Positions 8,157 to 16,753 of a stretch of DNA of 64,000 bases are shown piece by piece. The DNA is taken from contig CAZCCV010000006.1 in the NCBI GenBank assembly GCA_964497515.1, positions 1 through 64,000 on the forward strand, given 5' to 3'. The translations under genes and the position numbers were made by a program. The first letter of the stretch is position 1; every line of letters begins with the position of its first letter. Origin of the DNA: CAZCCV01 sp964497515 (GTDB taxonomy: Bacteria > Armatimonadota > UBA5829 > DTLH01). The notes beneath the pieces were generated by a model, which saw only the letters and a list, made by a program, of their open reading frames with translations, made no database searches and was not told the DNA's origin.

Positions 8157-8801
8157 ATGATACAAGGCGTGATTTTTGATATGGACGGAGTGCTGGTAGA
8201 CTCCGAAGAGTATATCTTAGCAGCTGCGATCCGGATGTTTGAAGAGCATGGCTGGAAAGTCGAACCAGAAGATTTTGTTCCATTCGTTGGTACAGGAGAA
8301 GACCGGTATATAGGTGGCCCCGCTGAAAAATATGGGTATCCAATAGAGCTCGTGTCCGCCAAGGCACGAACGTACGACATCTATGCCGGTTTGGTTCACG
8401 GCAAACTCGACCCACTCACCGGCGCAAGAGAGTTCATAGAGAAATGCAAGTCAAAAGGGTTGAAGCTCGCTGTCGCCTCATCGGCAGATAGAGTTAAAGT
8501 GATGATAAACCTCCGAGAAAGCGGCCTCGCGCCTGAGACTTTCGATGCAATAGTCACAGGTCTCGACGTCGTCCACAAAAAACCCGATCCGGAGATATTC
8601 CTGCTGGCTGCGAAGCTACTTGGTATCAGAGCAGAGTTATCGCTCGTTGTTGAAGACGCTGTAAACGGTGTGGCAGCAGCGAAGTCTGCCGGAGCCAAAT
8701 GTCTGGGCCTTACAACGAGTTTCACTCCGGACGACCTCTCAGAAGCTGACTGGATAGCACCAAATCTGGCCAAAGCTCCTGAAGAATGTCTCGAATGGTG
8801 A
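8157..8801 (+). CDS. HAD-superfamily hydrolase, beta-phosphoglucomutase-like
   Basis: A 214-residue cytoplasmic phosphatase or phosphosugar mutase. HAD motif I DMDGVLVDSE (nucleophile Asp and the Asp two residues later) is at about 8-17, motif II Ser is in VASSADR near 104, motif III Lys is in VVHKKPDPEIF near 140, and motif IV is VVEDAVNGVAAAKSAG near 163. The DGVLVDSE form with a helical cap just after motif I is that of the beta-phosphoglucomutase/phosphoglycolate-phosphatase subgroup. I chose the ATG at 8157, where the domain begins, with GGAGG 12 bases upstream; the longer in-frame extension is unlike the family. The stop codon lies inside an 11-pair inverted repeat. Substrate cannot be read from sequence; a sugar phosphate is likely given neighbouring ribokinase and secreted carbohydrate-binding-like proteins. 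Confidence 0.82.
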   Translation: MIQGVIFDMDGVLVDSEEYILAAAIRMFEEHGWKVEPEDFVPFVGTGEDRYIGGPAEKYGYPIELVSAKARTYDIYAGLVHGKLDPLTGAREFIEKCKSKGLKLAVASSADRVKVMINLRESGLAPETFDAIVTGLDVVHKKPDPEIFLLAAKLLGIRAELSLVVEDAVNGVAAAKSAGAKCLGLTTSFTPDDLSEADWIAPNLAKAPEECLEW

Positions 8802-8820
8802 TGCACCCTTGCATCACCAT
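8795..8820 (+). terminator. Perfect hairpin spanning the HAD stop codon
   Basis: ATGGTGATGCA (8795-8805) and TGCATCACCAT (8810-8820) form an 11-pair perfect stem with a CCCT loop. The HAD stop codon TGA at 8799-8801 is in the left arm. There is no U-tract after it, so it is a poor intrinsic terminator; it may stabilise or process the mRNA between the HAD gene and the secreted protein gene that starts 45 bases later. Confidence 0.5.
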
Positions 8821-8845
8821 ATACAAAAGAAGAATGAGGAGAACA

Positions 8846-11800
8846 ATGACAAGAATCGCAATGTTGGCTCTGGTCGTGATGTTGCTGACTGTCACGGCCG
8901 CGACTGTCGCGTATTCGGTTGGGTTCAGCGATGACTTTGCCTGCCCGAATACAAATTGGATGGCCTTCGACGGCAAATGGGTCGTAGAGGATGGAAAATA
9001 CATCCAGTCTGCCTCCGGATGGGATCTCGGAACATCCATTGATGTTCCACTCCCAACAAACTTCACAGCAAGTGTGAAGATCAAGTATCTTGGTGATCTG
9101 CCTGGCGGTGGGCTGTTGTTCTGCATGGCAAACCGTGATAACCGGAACGCTTCTATGATGGTGAGATTTGATCCGGACGGTGTCATTTACGGTTGGTTCG
9201 ACAAAGACGGTGTATTCCAGTATCAAGGCACCGTCAGAATGCAACTGAGCAGCGACTGGCACGAGCTGGCGGTTGCAGTAAGTCCGGCATCCGGCAGATA
9301 CAGCATATACGTAGATGGCAAACCGGCTATAGAGAATGTCAACTTGGAGCATATGCAGGGTTATGTAGGATTGCAGTCGGCAAATGGTGTTCAGGCTTTC
9401 GACGACTTCTCCATCAGACCGACGTCTGAGGATGAGTTCGCTGTGCTCAAACTAGGAGGCCTCTTTGACGCACCAACCAGCATTGCAGTAGATAGCAAAT
9501 CAGATATCTTCATTGGCCAGCGAGTAGGAAGCCCGGTTGCGGTATTGAGCCGGACCGGTAAGAGAATTGCGAGTATAGGCACGCGTGGAACAGGACGATT
9601 CGAGATATCAAACCCCGTTGCAATGGCTTTCGATAGTGCTCGCAGGAACCTTTACATTCTCGACAACGACAACAAAAAGGTGGTTGTGCTGGACACCGTT
9701 ACAAACCAGCCTAAAACCGAGACACTGCTCACCGATGCCGAAGATCCGACGGGTCTTGCCATCGATTCACGCGGCAATATGTTTGTACTCGATACCGAGA
9801 AGTGCTGCCTAAGTGTGTACGACAGCAACGGCAAATTAAGGAACACCTTTGGGGAGAAGGGCAAAGAGAAAGGTCAGTTCGATTCTCCCCGTGGCATCGC
9901 GATAGATCAGAACGACCGCATCATAATTGGCAACCAAGTTTGGTGGTTTGCCAGGCTCGAGCTGCTGAATTTCAACCCTGCTACCTACGAAATATCGGCA
10001 ATAGGCATCCATCCCGATATATGGGGCACAAAACACCTTATAATCACTTCGAAGAACCGTATCGCACAATTCGGGGTGTTAGGTCTCTGGGAAGCGGGCG
10101 GAGTCGTTCGACTTATGGAGCCGAACTTCACACCGTACGGCAACTTCTCGGCCTTCTCCGTTGGCGCGCTCAGTCAGCGGGGAGCTATCGCAGCTGGCCC
10201 AGACGATACCATGTATGTTCTCGATTCCGGCAAGTCCCGCATTTGCATAGTTCCGCCGGATCTTTCTGAACCGAGGCCGCTAGTTGCCACTGAACCGGGA
10301 AATGCTTCGTTTGCGTGGACTACGAGTATGGCTGAAAAGAGTAAGTTCCGATTTAGGGAAGAGAATGATTCTTCCGAATGGATGGATGTCAAGTCTGCTT
10401 CATCCCGGAAGAAACACTCGGCGAAGCTGTCGGGTCTTAAAACAGCACAGCATTATCTGTATCAGTTCCAGCCTACGATAGAGACTATTCCGCCGACCAA
10501 ATGGTCTAAGGATTACCGATTCCTATCCAATCCGGGTGCTGGCAAGACAGCGCTACTGCATTTCAGAGCAGTGGTTGCGATATATACCAAGACCGATCTT
10601 GACCGAACTGAGGGGCGAACGGACTGCGACTACCCGACCCATGAACTCGGCATCAAGCTGCAGCGTGAGCTGGAAAAAGCTCGACTCTACTGGCTGCGAA
10701 ATAGTCGATTCAAGGTGGCAATAACCTTTAAAGACTATGTTGTAATAGAAGACAAGCGTGTGAAGGTGGACGGTGGGTGGATTCCACCAGAAGAGGTTCG
10801 AAACGACCTCGCACCAAAGCTCAAGGCAATGGGCAAGAGCTTAGACGATTATGATACACTCATCTGCATCTATGCAAGACCCGGTTACGATCCTGACAAA
10901 CCTGACTGGCTGGGGGCGACCGACGGCGGTGGACTCTCTCCTTTCGGTTACAGCGTAATGGGCATGCCGGGCACTATGAACTGGCTGTTCGTGCACGAAT
11001 TCGATCACCAGGTTGATGCTTTCTTCGATGCAAGCGGTTTCCCTGAGTATTGGTTCGACCACCCCGACATGACGATCCATCCGGGATATTTCGGAAATCA
11101 GTTCGATGTCAACGCGCACATCTGGCGCAACATGCCTAAGGAAGACTGGTTCTGGTGCACCTATGGCGAAGTTATGATCTGTGATGACAAGGACGAAGAC
11201 GGGCTTCCGGATGACGATCCTCGTCTTGCTATGGACGAACGCCGCTTCGGCAGTGACCCAACCAAAAAAGACACTGATGGCGACGGCTTCACCGACCTGC
11301 AGGAAGCGTGTGCAGGATTATTTACGCCAACCAGTCCGACGAACATCGACACCGATGGCGACGGTGTCATTGATGGCAAAGACGACTATCCGCTATATCC
11401 AATCAATGTGAATATACCGAAGAAGCGCACCACCATTGACGGCATAATCAGCCCCGGCGAATGGACACAACTGATGCCTGCGACGGGACAGTTTATTAAC
11501 GGCGAAAGCTATCTGAACTGGGACGACGGTTGCGTGCAACTCGCGTTTGTGATGGACAGACCGTTCAAACTAGTGTTGGATATCGACGCCGATGCCGACG
11601 GCTGGTTCCACCAGACGGGCAAGTACGAAGTGCGTGTCTCAGCGCTCACCCCAGGCAAAAACCTCCAAGTGAGGGGAGCAGAAGGCGCCGAAGCCGTATG
11701 TTCTGTGGTTGATGGCAAGACCGTTCTCGAAATCCGCGTTCCGGTTAAAAGCGAGCGTAACCCCACTGGCAAAGGGACTGCTATGAGCTTCCGGATAGGG

Positions 11801-11875
11801 TTCGACGTGGATGGTATGGTGCAGCATCTCTTCGACCCGTGGGAGATGCCGAGACTGTTTAGATCAACACGGTAG
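8846..11875 (+). CDS. Large secreted multidomain protein: LamG/DUF1080-like, NHL propeller, HExxH, TSP3 calcium repeats, CBM9-like C-terminus
   Basis: 1009 residues, not recognised as a named protein. The start is the ATG at 8846, with GAGGAG 4-5 bases upstream and a signal peptide (TRIAMLALVVMLLTVTAATVAYS) immediately after. Residues about 25-205 resemble the concanavalin-like DUF1080 fold (FSDDFACPNTNWMAFDGKW; YVGLQSANGVQAFDDFSI). Residues about 210-460 hold NHL-type propeller repeats (APTSIAVDSKSDIFI; NPVAMAFDSARRNLYILD; DPTGLAIDSRGNMFVLD; FDSPRGIAIDQNDRI). HEFDH at 717-721 is an HExxH motif, followed by FDVNAHIWRN. Residues about 779-850 are thrombospondin-type-3 calcium-binding repeats (DTDGDGFTDLQEA; DTDGDGVIDGKDD). 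The last 150 residues (TTIDGIISPGEW...DIDADADGWF) look like a CBM9/DOMON-type sandwich. Likely an exported or surface-attached enzyme on glycan or protein substrates. It follows the HAD gene by 44 bases, so the two may be co-transcribed. Confidence 0.65.
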   Translation: MTRIAMLALVVMLLTVTAATVAYSVGFSDDFACPNTNWMAFDGKWVVEDGKYIQSASGWDLGTSIDVPLPTNFTASVKIKYLGDLPGGGLLFCMANRDNRNASMMVRFDPDGVIYGWFDKDGVFQYQGTVRMQLSSDWHELAVAVSPASGRYSIYVDGKPAIENVNLEHMQGYVGLQSANGVQAFDDFSIRPTSEDEFAVLKLGGLFDAPTSIAVDSKSDIFIGQRVGSPVAVLSRTGKRIASIGTRGTGRFEISNPVAMAFDSARRNLYILDNDNKKVVVLDTVTNQPKTETLLTDAEDPTGLAIDSRGNMFVLDTEKCCLSVYDSNGKLRNTFGEKGKEKGQFDSPRGIAIDQNDRIIIGNQVWWFARLELLNFNPATYEISAIGIHPDIWGTKHLIITSKNRIAQFGVLGLWEAGGVVRLMEPNFTPYGNFSAFSVGALSQRGAIAAGPDDTMYVLDSGKSRICIVPPDLSEPRPLVATEPGNASFAWTTSMAEKSKFRFREENDSSEWMDVKSASSRKKHSAKLSGLKTAQHYLYQFQPTIETIPPTKWSKDYRFLSNPGAGKTALLHFRAVVAIYTKTDLDRTEGRTDCDYPTHELGIKLQRELEKARLYWLRNSRFKVAITFKDYVVIEDKRVKVDGGWIPPEEVRNDLAPKLKAMGKSLDDYDTLICIYARPGYDPDKPDWLGATDGGGLSPFGYSVMGMPGTMNWLFVHEFDHQVDAFFDASGFPEYWFDHPDMTIHPGYFGNQFDVNAHIWRNMPKEDWFWCTYGEVMICDDKDEDGLPDDDPRLAMDERRFGSDPTKKDTDGDGFTDLQEACAGLFTPTSPTNIDTDGDGVIDGKDDYPLYPINVNIPKKRTTIDGIISPGEWTQLMPATGQFINGESYLNWDDGCVQLAFVMDRPFKLVLDIDADADGWFHQTGKYEVRVSALTPGKNLQVRGAEGAEAVCSVVDGKTVLEIRVPVKSERNPTGKGTAMSFRIGFDVDGMVQHLFDPWEMPRLFRSTR

Positions 11876-11889
11876 AAATCCGTTGAGTG

Positions 11890-11936
11890 CTGCCTGGGTG
11901 GGAATACAGTATCCTGCCCGGGCAGTTTTCCTCTTT
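11890..11936 (+). terminator. Intrinsic terminator of the 8846-11875 gene
   Basis: CTGCCTGGGTGGGA pairs along its whole length, with several G-T pairs, to TCCTGCCCGGGCAG around an 8-base loop, followed by TTTTCCTCTTT. It begins 14 bases after the stop codon. Confidence 0.8.
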
Positions 11937-12027
11937 GGTATGCCTCAAGAGAGCCTCTTTACACATTCGGACAACTGAGCTACACTGAATTACGCTGGCA
12001 AATGCTGCGAACAAGGACGATTCCGCC

Positions 12028-12918
12028 ATGAATATGCCTCGGAAAAACAGAGCTCGTTACGTGTCTGTGCGGCCAAAAGACCGGGTGTGGGGGTTGTATC
12101 TGCTTGGTGCGGGAGGTTACGACATTCCCGCACACACCTACTATACAGTAGGCAAAGAAAGTGCCTACAAACGCAGGACAGGACGAATTCTGCCCGAGTT
12201 CTGTTTGGTATATCTCGCCCGCGGCAGGGGTGTTTTCAACTCGCGCGAAACTGGACGTGTCAACCTCCGAACTGGCGATATATTTCTGGTGTTTCCACAA
12301 GTCTGGCACGATTACAGACCCGACCCTACGACTGGTTGGCACGAATACTGGGTGCTATTTAATGGCGATCAGCCAAATCAGCTTGTGGAGCAGGGAATAA
12401 TCACGTCTACAAATCCTCTGTTTCGTCACGTGGACGGGGCGGTGGTAGAAGAGCTTTACTGCCAAGTGCTCGACGGAATATGTTCTCCGACTCCGGTATC
12501 GAGCCAGATTGTCGCTTCAATCACAATGCAGCTTCTTGCAGTCGCTATCGCTGGCGCTGGTTCGTCTGCAGCACAGGAACGCGCACTCGAGCCGGAGATT
12601 CAGAAGGCGAAACGTTACATAGAAGAACACTTGGCAGAAGCAATATGTATCGCTGACCTTGCGGCTGAACTCGGCACAAGCTACAGACACTTTTCCAGAC
12701 TGTTTAAAGCCTCCGTAGGAGTCTCACCGCAGCAGTATCATATAGAGCTTCGAATCAACAGGGCGAAGGAGCTGCTTGTTGATAGAAACAACAGAATAGG
12801 TGAGATATCTGCACAGCTTGGGTTTTATGACCCACTCTACTTCTGCCGGTTATTTCGAAAACAGACGAACCACTCGCCCAGCGAATGGCGGGATCTTAGA
12901 GGCCAAATAATCCTGTAG
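12028..12918 (+). CDS. AraC-family transcriptional regulator
   Basis: 296 residues. The N-terminal half looks like a cupin sugar-sensing domain of the AraC type (YLARGRGVFNSRETG...GDIFLVFPQVWHDYRPDP, about 55-100). The C-terminal domain has the two helix-turn-helix motifs of AraC/XylS proteins: IADLAAELGTSYRHFSRLFK near 210-230, and IGEISAQLGFYDPLYFCRLF near 258-277, followed by the family end FRKQTNHSPSEWR. It probably binds DNA and responds to a sugar. AAGGA is 10 bases before the ATG. A second ATG at 12034 is possible. It lies downstream of the large secreted protein but behind a strong terminator, so it has its own promoter; regulation of the neighbouring secreted genes is a reasonable guess, not shown. 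Confidence 0.85.
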   Translation: MNMPRKNRARYVSVRPKDRVWGLYLLGAGGYDIPAHTYYTVGKESAYKRRTGRILPEFCLVYLARGRGVFNSRETGRVNLRTGDIFLVFPQVWHDYRPDPTTGWHEYWVLFNGDQPNQLVEQGIITSTNPLFRHVDGAVVEELYCQVLDGICSPTPVSSQIVASITMQLLAVAIAGAGSSAAQERALEPEIQKAKRYIEEHLAEAICIADLAAELGTSYRHFSRLFKASVGVSPQQYHIELRINRAKELLVDRNNRIGEISAQLGFYDPLYFCRLFRKQTNHSPSEWRDLRGQIIL

Positions 12919-13151
12919 TCATACGTCAGTTGGGTATCAGCAGGCAGAGTACGTGTCCGATTTGTCCATAACATTGTCTTACCAGTCCATTTGCTTCTGA
13001 ATACCGGTAAGGTAGAATGCAATCAGAATGCCTGAGGCCAGAGGCTGGAAAGCTATCTAGTCGACCGGTCAAAGATTTCGATCCTGACTTGTGGCTTAGG
13101 TGCATTTGATGCCACCCGTGTTGTCGGTTGGCACATAGTAACCGGTAGAAG

Positions 13152-13180
13152 AGGTGTAGAGAACCCCGCACTCTACACCT
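13152..13180. terminator. Hairpin terminator at the 3' end of the glycosylase gene
   Basis: AGGTGTAGAG (13152-13161) and CTCTACACCT (13171-13180) form a perfect 10-pair stem. On the minus strand it follows the stop codon of the AlkA-like gene (13199) by 18 bases and is followed by CTTCT; on the plus strand TTCTG follows. It stands between convergent genes and may serve both. The rest of 12919-13198 shows no gene. Confidence 0.6.
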
Positions 13181-13198
13181 TCTGCTGGTTTGTACTGG

Positions 13199-14110
13199 TT
13201 AATCTGAAGTCATTTCTGTCGATGGCAGCAACCCCATCTGTGCACGACCATCCAGCAGAAGGAGAAAATAGATCAGCCCTCGATAGGGTGACCATCTGTC
13301 TACCAGTTGATGCACCGCATTGTAGTCCGGCCGATCGCCTAGACCGAGCCATTTTTGAAGCTTGTTCTGGCTACCAACATCGTCCGCCGGATACACATCC
13401 AGTCTACCCAGACCGCGAAGCGCTATGTATTCGGCAGTCCAGCGCCCCACCCCTTTCAGTTCGCACAGGGTGCTTACTGCGAGACTATCGTCCAGCAATT
13501 GCAGGGCTTCCAGATCCAGACTGCCTTCTACGATAGCACTAGCTATTGATAGAATCACTTGAGATTTCCGACGACTGAAGCCGAGGTTACGCAAGTCTTC
13601 TACATCCGCACAAACGAGGTCTTCTGGTCGCGGAAAGGCACGATGCTTACCAGCCGCGAGGCCAAAAGAAGCGGACAAGCGATTCAGCACACTGAGACCA
13701 GCAGCAAGTGATATCTGCTGACAGGCAACGCCATTCACTAAGGCTTCGAATACAGAACTGAACCTAGGTGGTTTGAAACCAGCGTAGCGATTTAGAAGCG
13801 AACTGAACTGATCGTCGGACTCCGCCAAGCGGCAGAAATCTGAAAGGTCAGTATCGAGGCCGAGCAATTTATTGAGCTCGCAAGCTATACTCGGTTCATC
13901 CCCTGCATCATATTCAACCGTGATTTCCGGTGACTCACAAGGCCCAGTCTGAGTAACAGCCACCTCTACTGCTTTTCCAGACACAGCGAGCACACGACGA
14001 TACGTTTGTTGATCCCAGCGGTCTATTTCGTTGTTCGGCACACGACGCAACACCCAAACCGTAAGATCCAAGCGAAAAGGTGGCTCCGGATTCATTTTGA
14101 ACTGTGTCAT
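13199..14110 (-). CDS. alkA: DNA-3-methyladenine glycosylase II (AlkA-type HhH-GPD glycosylase)
   Basis: Base excision repair enzyme expected to remove alkylated purines from DNA. The 303-residue protein has an N-terminal AlkA-type domain (about 1-110) and then the HhH-GPD fold: VNGVACQQISLAAG near 127-140 starts the core, LRNLGFSRRKSQVILSIA near 178-195 is the second helical part, and LCELKGVGRWTAEYIALRGLG near 218-238 is the helix-hairpin-helix. The catalytic Asp follows in DVYPADDVGSQ near 240-248. Four-cysteine iron-sulfur loop of EndoIII/MutY is absent, which supports AlkA over those relatives. OGG1-type 8-oxoguanine glycosylase is the alternative, since it shares the same fold; the catalytic hairpin lacks the OGG1 Lys (the KGVGRW position has Arg-Trp), favouring AlkA. 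Single gene, convergent with the AraC regulator and divergent from the cytochrome-b5-like gene. Confidence 0.85.
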   Translation of the reverse strand: MTQFKMNPEPPFRLDLTVWVLRRVPNNEIDRWDQQTYRRVLAVSGKAVEVAVTQTGPCESPEITVEYDAGDEPSIACELNKLLGLDTDLSDFCRLAESDDQFSSLLNRYAGFKPPRFSSVFEALVNGVACQQISLAAGLSVLNRLSASFGLAAGKHRAFPRPEDLVCADVEDLRNLGFSRRKSQVILSIASAIVEGSLDLEALQLLDDSLAVSTLCELKGVGRWTAEYIALRGLGRLDVYPADDVGSQNKLQKWLGLGDRPDYNAVHQLVDRWSPYRGLIYFLLLLDGRAQMGLLPSTEMTSD

Positions 14111-14274
14111 AAGATTGCTTCTTTAGTATGGATTGCGCTTGCTGTTATCTGCTATCATTTGTCAGGTTCGTCCTGAACTATTGTTCACCTGGCCTTGGCT
14201 TCCGAAACATCGGAGATCACAGCATCGATGAATCACAGGCGCCCGTCGCCCGCAGAAGTAAGGAGATGAAATCT

Positions 14275-14505
14275 ATGCGTACCTTCACGTTAGAAGAACT
14301 ATCAGAGTTCGACGGCAGCAACGGCAAACCTGCATATGTCGCATTTAACGGCAAAGTCTACGATGTAACAAACGGTCCGAACTGGGCTGTTGGAGCGCAC
14401 TATGAACATACCGCCGGAGAAGACCTGACCGAAGATATGCAGTATGCGCCACACGGGGAAGACTTTATAGATGAATTCCCCGTCGTCGGAGAACTGGCTC
14501 CGTAG
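14275..14505 (+). CDS. Small cytochrome b5-like heme/steroid-binding domain protein
   Basis: 76 residues forming one cytochrome-b5-like domain: MRTFTLEELSEFDGSNGKPAYVAF-type start, KVYDVTNGPNW, then GAHYEHTAGEDLTEDM and APHGEDFIDEFPVVGEL. The family binds heme or a related ligand; the two His positions typical of the stand-alone bacterial forms are visible in GAHYEHTAG and APHG. No signal peptide or membrane segment is present, so a soluble cytoplasmic protein is expected. I chose the ATG at 14275 because AAGGAG lies 9 bases upstream; the ATG at 14266 touches that ribosome binding site and the longer open frame to 14128 is not family-like. Function unknown; similar small proteins occur singly in many anaerobic bacteria and archaea. 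Confidence 0.82.
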   Translation: MRTFTLEELSEFDGSNGKPAYVAFNGKVYDVTNGPNWAVGAHYEHTAGEDLTEDMQYAPHGEDFIDEFPVVGELAP

Positions 14506-14532
14506 AGCACAGATAAGTGAAAGACAAAGAGA

Positions 14533-14564
14533 AGCCGTTTCGGGCGTCTGCCCGAAACGGCTTC
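14533..14564. terminator. Perfect 14-pair bidirectional hairpin terminator
   Basis: AAGCCGTTTCGGGC (14533-14546) pairs perfectly with GCCCGAAACGGCTT (14551-14564) around a GTCT loop. It lies between the convergent cytochrome-b5-like and porB genes. On the minus strand, after porB, it is followed by CTCTTTGTCTTTC, a usable U-rich tract; on the plus strand the tail is CAATATTATAG. Confidence 0.8.
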
Positions 14565-14595
14565 AATATTATAGGCCTGAGCCAGAGGAGTATTT

Positions 14596-15525
14596 CTACT
14601 CCTCACCTGCGAGCTTCTTGAGCTTCTCCCACTCCGAGTCGATCCATTCCTGGATCTGTGAGATAGCTGCCTCGCCGCCCGGCTTAAAGAGATGCCGATA
14701 GCGAGTCTGCTGCTTGATGTAGTGCTCGATAGGTTTCTTCTCACGAGGCTTGTAAGTGATTCTGTACTCACCATCTACTACCTCATAGAGCGGCCAGGCG
14801 CAGGTATCGACAGCATCGCGACCGATCTGGATCGCCTTGCTGCTTTCAAATGCCCAACCCAACCGGCACGGTGCAAGCACGTTAACAAATGCCGGGCCAT
14901 CCACCGTCAGCGCCTTCTCGAACTTGGTGATCAAGTCGTTCCACATACTCGGAACACCCTGCGCCACGTAAGGAATACCGTGAGCGACCAAAATCTTGGT
15001 AAGGTCCTTCGGGTACTGCTTCTTACCAGGCTCGACCGTTCCGGCAGGGCTTGTGGTCGTGTTGGCGTATCTCGGGGTTGCACTCGATCGCTGAATGCCA
15101 GTGTTCATATACGCCTCGTTGTTATAGCAGACGTATACCATGTTGTGACCACGCTCCATAGCTCCAGAGAGCGACTGGAATCCGATATCGTAAGTCCCAC
15201 CGTCGCCGCCGAAAGCAACGAACTTAACGTCCTTATCAGCGTATTTGCCCTGCTTCTTAAGAGAGCGATACGCGGCTTCTACACCAGATACGGTAGCGGC
15301 AGAGTTCTCGAAAGCGCTATGGATAAACGGGCCTTTCCACGCAGTATACGGGAAGATCGTTGTTACGACCTCAAGACATCCCGTCGCACTTCCTACGACA
15401 ACCGGAGTCTCCCCAGCTGCCATCATAAGCATCCGAACGACAAGCGGTGCAGTACAGCCACTACACGCTCTGTGTCCAGAGCTGAATTGCTCTTCCAGTT
15501 TTGAGAGTTGTTTAATATTTGCCAT
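14596..15525 (-). CDS. porB: Pyruvate:ferredoxin oxidoreductase, beta (TPP-binding) subunit
   Basis: Subunit of the enzyme that oxidises pyruvate with CoA to acetyl-CoA and CO2, passing electrons to ferredoxin. The 309-residue protein shows the beta-subunit cysteines for a [4Fe-4S] cluster: ACSGC near 20-24, ATGC near 48-51 and APCRLGW near 218-224. The thiamine-diphosphate motif is FVAFGGDGGTYDIG near 103-116 followed by YVCYNNEAYMNTG near 133-145. It is last in the order recR, porG, porA, porB, two bases after the porA stop, so it is co-transcribed. The combination with porA and porG in separate genes is the archaeal-type multisubunit enzyme rather than the fused bacterial homodimer. A 2-oxoisovalerate or other 2-oxoacid substrate is possible, but the length and motifs fit pyruvate. 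Confidence 0.92.
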   Translation of the reverse strand: MANIKQLSKLEEQFSSGHRACSGCTAPLVVRMLMMAAGETPVVVGSATGCLEVVTTIFPYTAWKGPFIHSAFENSAATVSGVEAAYRSLKKQGKYADKDVKFVAFGGDGGTYDIGFQSLSGAMERGHNMVYVCYNNEAYMNTGIQRSSATPRYANTTTSPAGTVEPGKKQYPKDLTKILVAHGIPYVAQGVPSMWNDLITKFEKALTVDGPAFVNVLAPCRLGWAFESSKAIQIGRDAVDTCAWPLYEVVDGEYRITYKPREKKPIEHYIKQQTRYRHLFKPGGEAAISQIQEWIDSEWEKLKKLAGEE

Positions 15526-15527
15526 TC

Positions 15528-16739
15528 TTAGTCCCTCACTCCGAGGTACGTAACGAGCGCCTTCTTCTTTCCAGAAGCGAGTTCCTTAAGGTCGTCGTAG
15601 ACGCTCTGGATCATCTCCACGTTGATATCTCGTCCACCGAGGCCATACACATAGTTGATAGTAGCGGGCTTCTTTTCGCGATCGCAGATAGCATTTCTGA
15701 CTTCGCCGAAAACTGGGCCGCCGCGTCCCGCGAGACCATCGGATCTGTCCATAACACCCACGGCCTTGCAGCCGGCAATGGCATCAGCGATCTCCTCGTA
15801 CGGGAAGGGTCTGAATACTCTGATCTTAATCATTCCAGCCTTCACGCCCTGCTCTCTCAGTTCATCAATGGCCACCTTTGCGGTTCCTGCGGTAGAACCC
15901 AGCACGACTATGGCGTACTCTGCATCTTCCATCTTGTAGTCTTCGAACAGACCGTACTTCCGGCCGAATGTGGCTTCGAACTCTTTGCCAACTTCGATAA
16001 TATGCTTGCCAGCGTGCATCATCGGTTCGGCAAGGCTTCTTCTGTGTTCGAAGTAGTAGTCTGTGAAGTCCAGACCACCCATAGTAATTGGGTTGTCGAC
16101 GTCGAGCATGGTGCGCTCTGCCTTGTAGATTCCTACAAAGTCAGTAACGTCTTTGTCGTCTATGACTTCGACCACTTCCATCGCGTGGCTGATAATGAAC
16201 CCGTCCATAGTAACCATAATCGGAAGATGGACTTCCGGGTTCTCTGCAATGCGGATGGCTTGGATCAGGTTGTCATAGGCTTCCTGCGAGTTCTCGCTGA
16301 AGATATGGATCCAGCCGGAGTCACGAGCACCCATTGTGTCTGAGTGGTCTCCGTGGATATTGATTGGGGCAGAGAGTGCGCGGTTGGTAACCGGCATAAC
16401 AATCGGCAGCCTCAATCCGGCGGCGATGTAGAGCATCTCCCACATCAGCGCGAGCCCCTGCGAGGATGTCCCCGTCATTGCTCTCGCACCAGCGGCCGAA
16501 GCGCCTATAGTAGCACTCATTGCGGAGTGCTCACTTTCAACTGCCACATACTCTGTATTCACGAGTCCGTCGGCGACGTAGCTCGAGAAAATCTGTACTA
16601 TCTCGGTTGCAGGGGTGATCGGATAGGCGGCAACGACATCCGGACTAACTTGTCGCATTGCGTACGCGACAGCTTCGTTTCCGGTAAGCGCCTTCTTCAC
16701 GCCGGCCCGCACCTGTGATTTGTCGAAAACCTTAGCCAA
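15528..16739 (-). CDS. porA: Pyruvate:ferredoxin oxidoreductase, alpha subunit
   Basis: The 403-residue alpha subunit, containing domains I and II of the oxidoreductase. The N-terminal GNEAVAYAMRQVSPDVVAAYPITPATEIVQ (about 19-48) carries the conserved Thr of the YPITP motif that contacts pyruvate; ESEHSAMSATIGASAAGARAMTGTSSQGLALM near 64-95 is another family hallmark. The C-terminal third has the domain II sequence VLGSTAGTAKVAIDELREQGVKAGMIKIRVFRPFP. It sits 14 bases downstream of porG and 2 bases upstream of porB. The enzyme supplies acetyl-CoA, which the pta-ackA pair and the fatty acid genes elsewhere in this window can use. Confidence 0.92.
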   Translation of the reverse strand: MAKVFDKSQVRAGVKKALTGNEAVAYAMRQVSPDVVAAYPITPATEIVQIFSSYVADGLVNTEYVAVESEHSAMSATIGASAAGARAMTGTSSQGLALMWEMLYIAAGLRLPIVMPVTNRALSAPINIHGDHSDTMGARDSGWIHIFSENSQEAYDNLIQAIRIAENPEVHLPIMVTMDGFIISHAMEVVEVIDDKDVTDFVGIYKAERTMLDVDNPITMGGLDFTDYYFEHRRSLAEPMMHAGKHIIEVGKEFEATFGRKYGLFEDYKMEDAEYAIVVLGSTAGTAKVAIDELREQGVKAGMIKIRVFRPFPYEEIADAIAGCKAVGVMDRSDGLAGRGGPVFGEVRNAICDREKKPATINYVYGLGGRDINVEMIQSVYDDLKELASGKKKALVTYLGVRD

Positions 16740-16753
16740 TTCTATCCTCCGTC

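Noticed and set aside
8396..9352. Long minus-strand reading frame of 318 codons opposite the HAD and secreted protein genes
   Set aside because: It is antisense to two well-supported genes and its product (SPHSSFVYGDARVHHHSRHSSG...) has no domain character.
15519..16343. Plus-strand reading frame of 274 codons opposite porA
   Set aside because: It mirrors the codon pattern of porA and has no ribosome binding site or recognisable motif.
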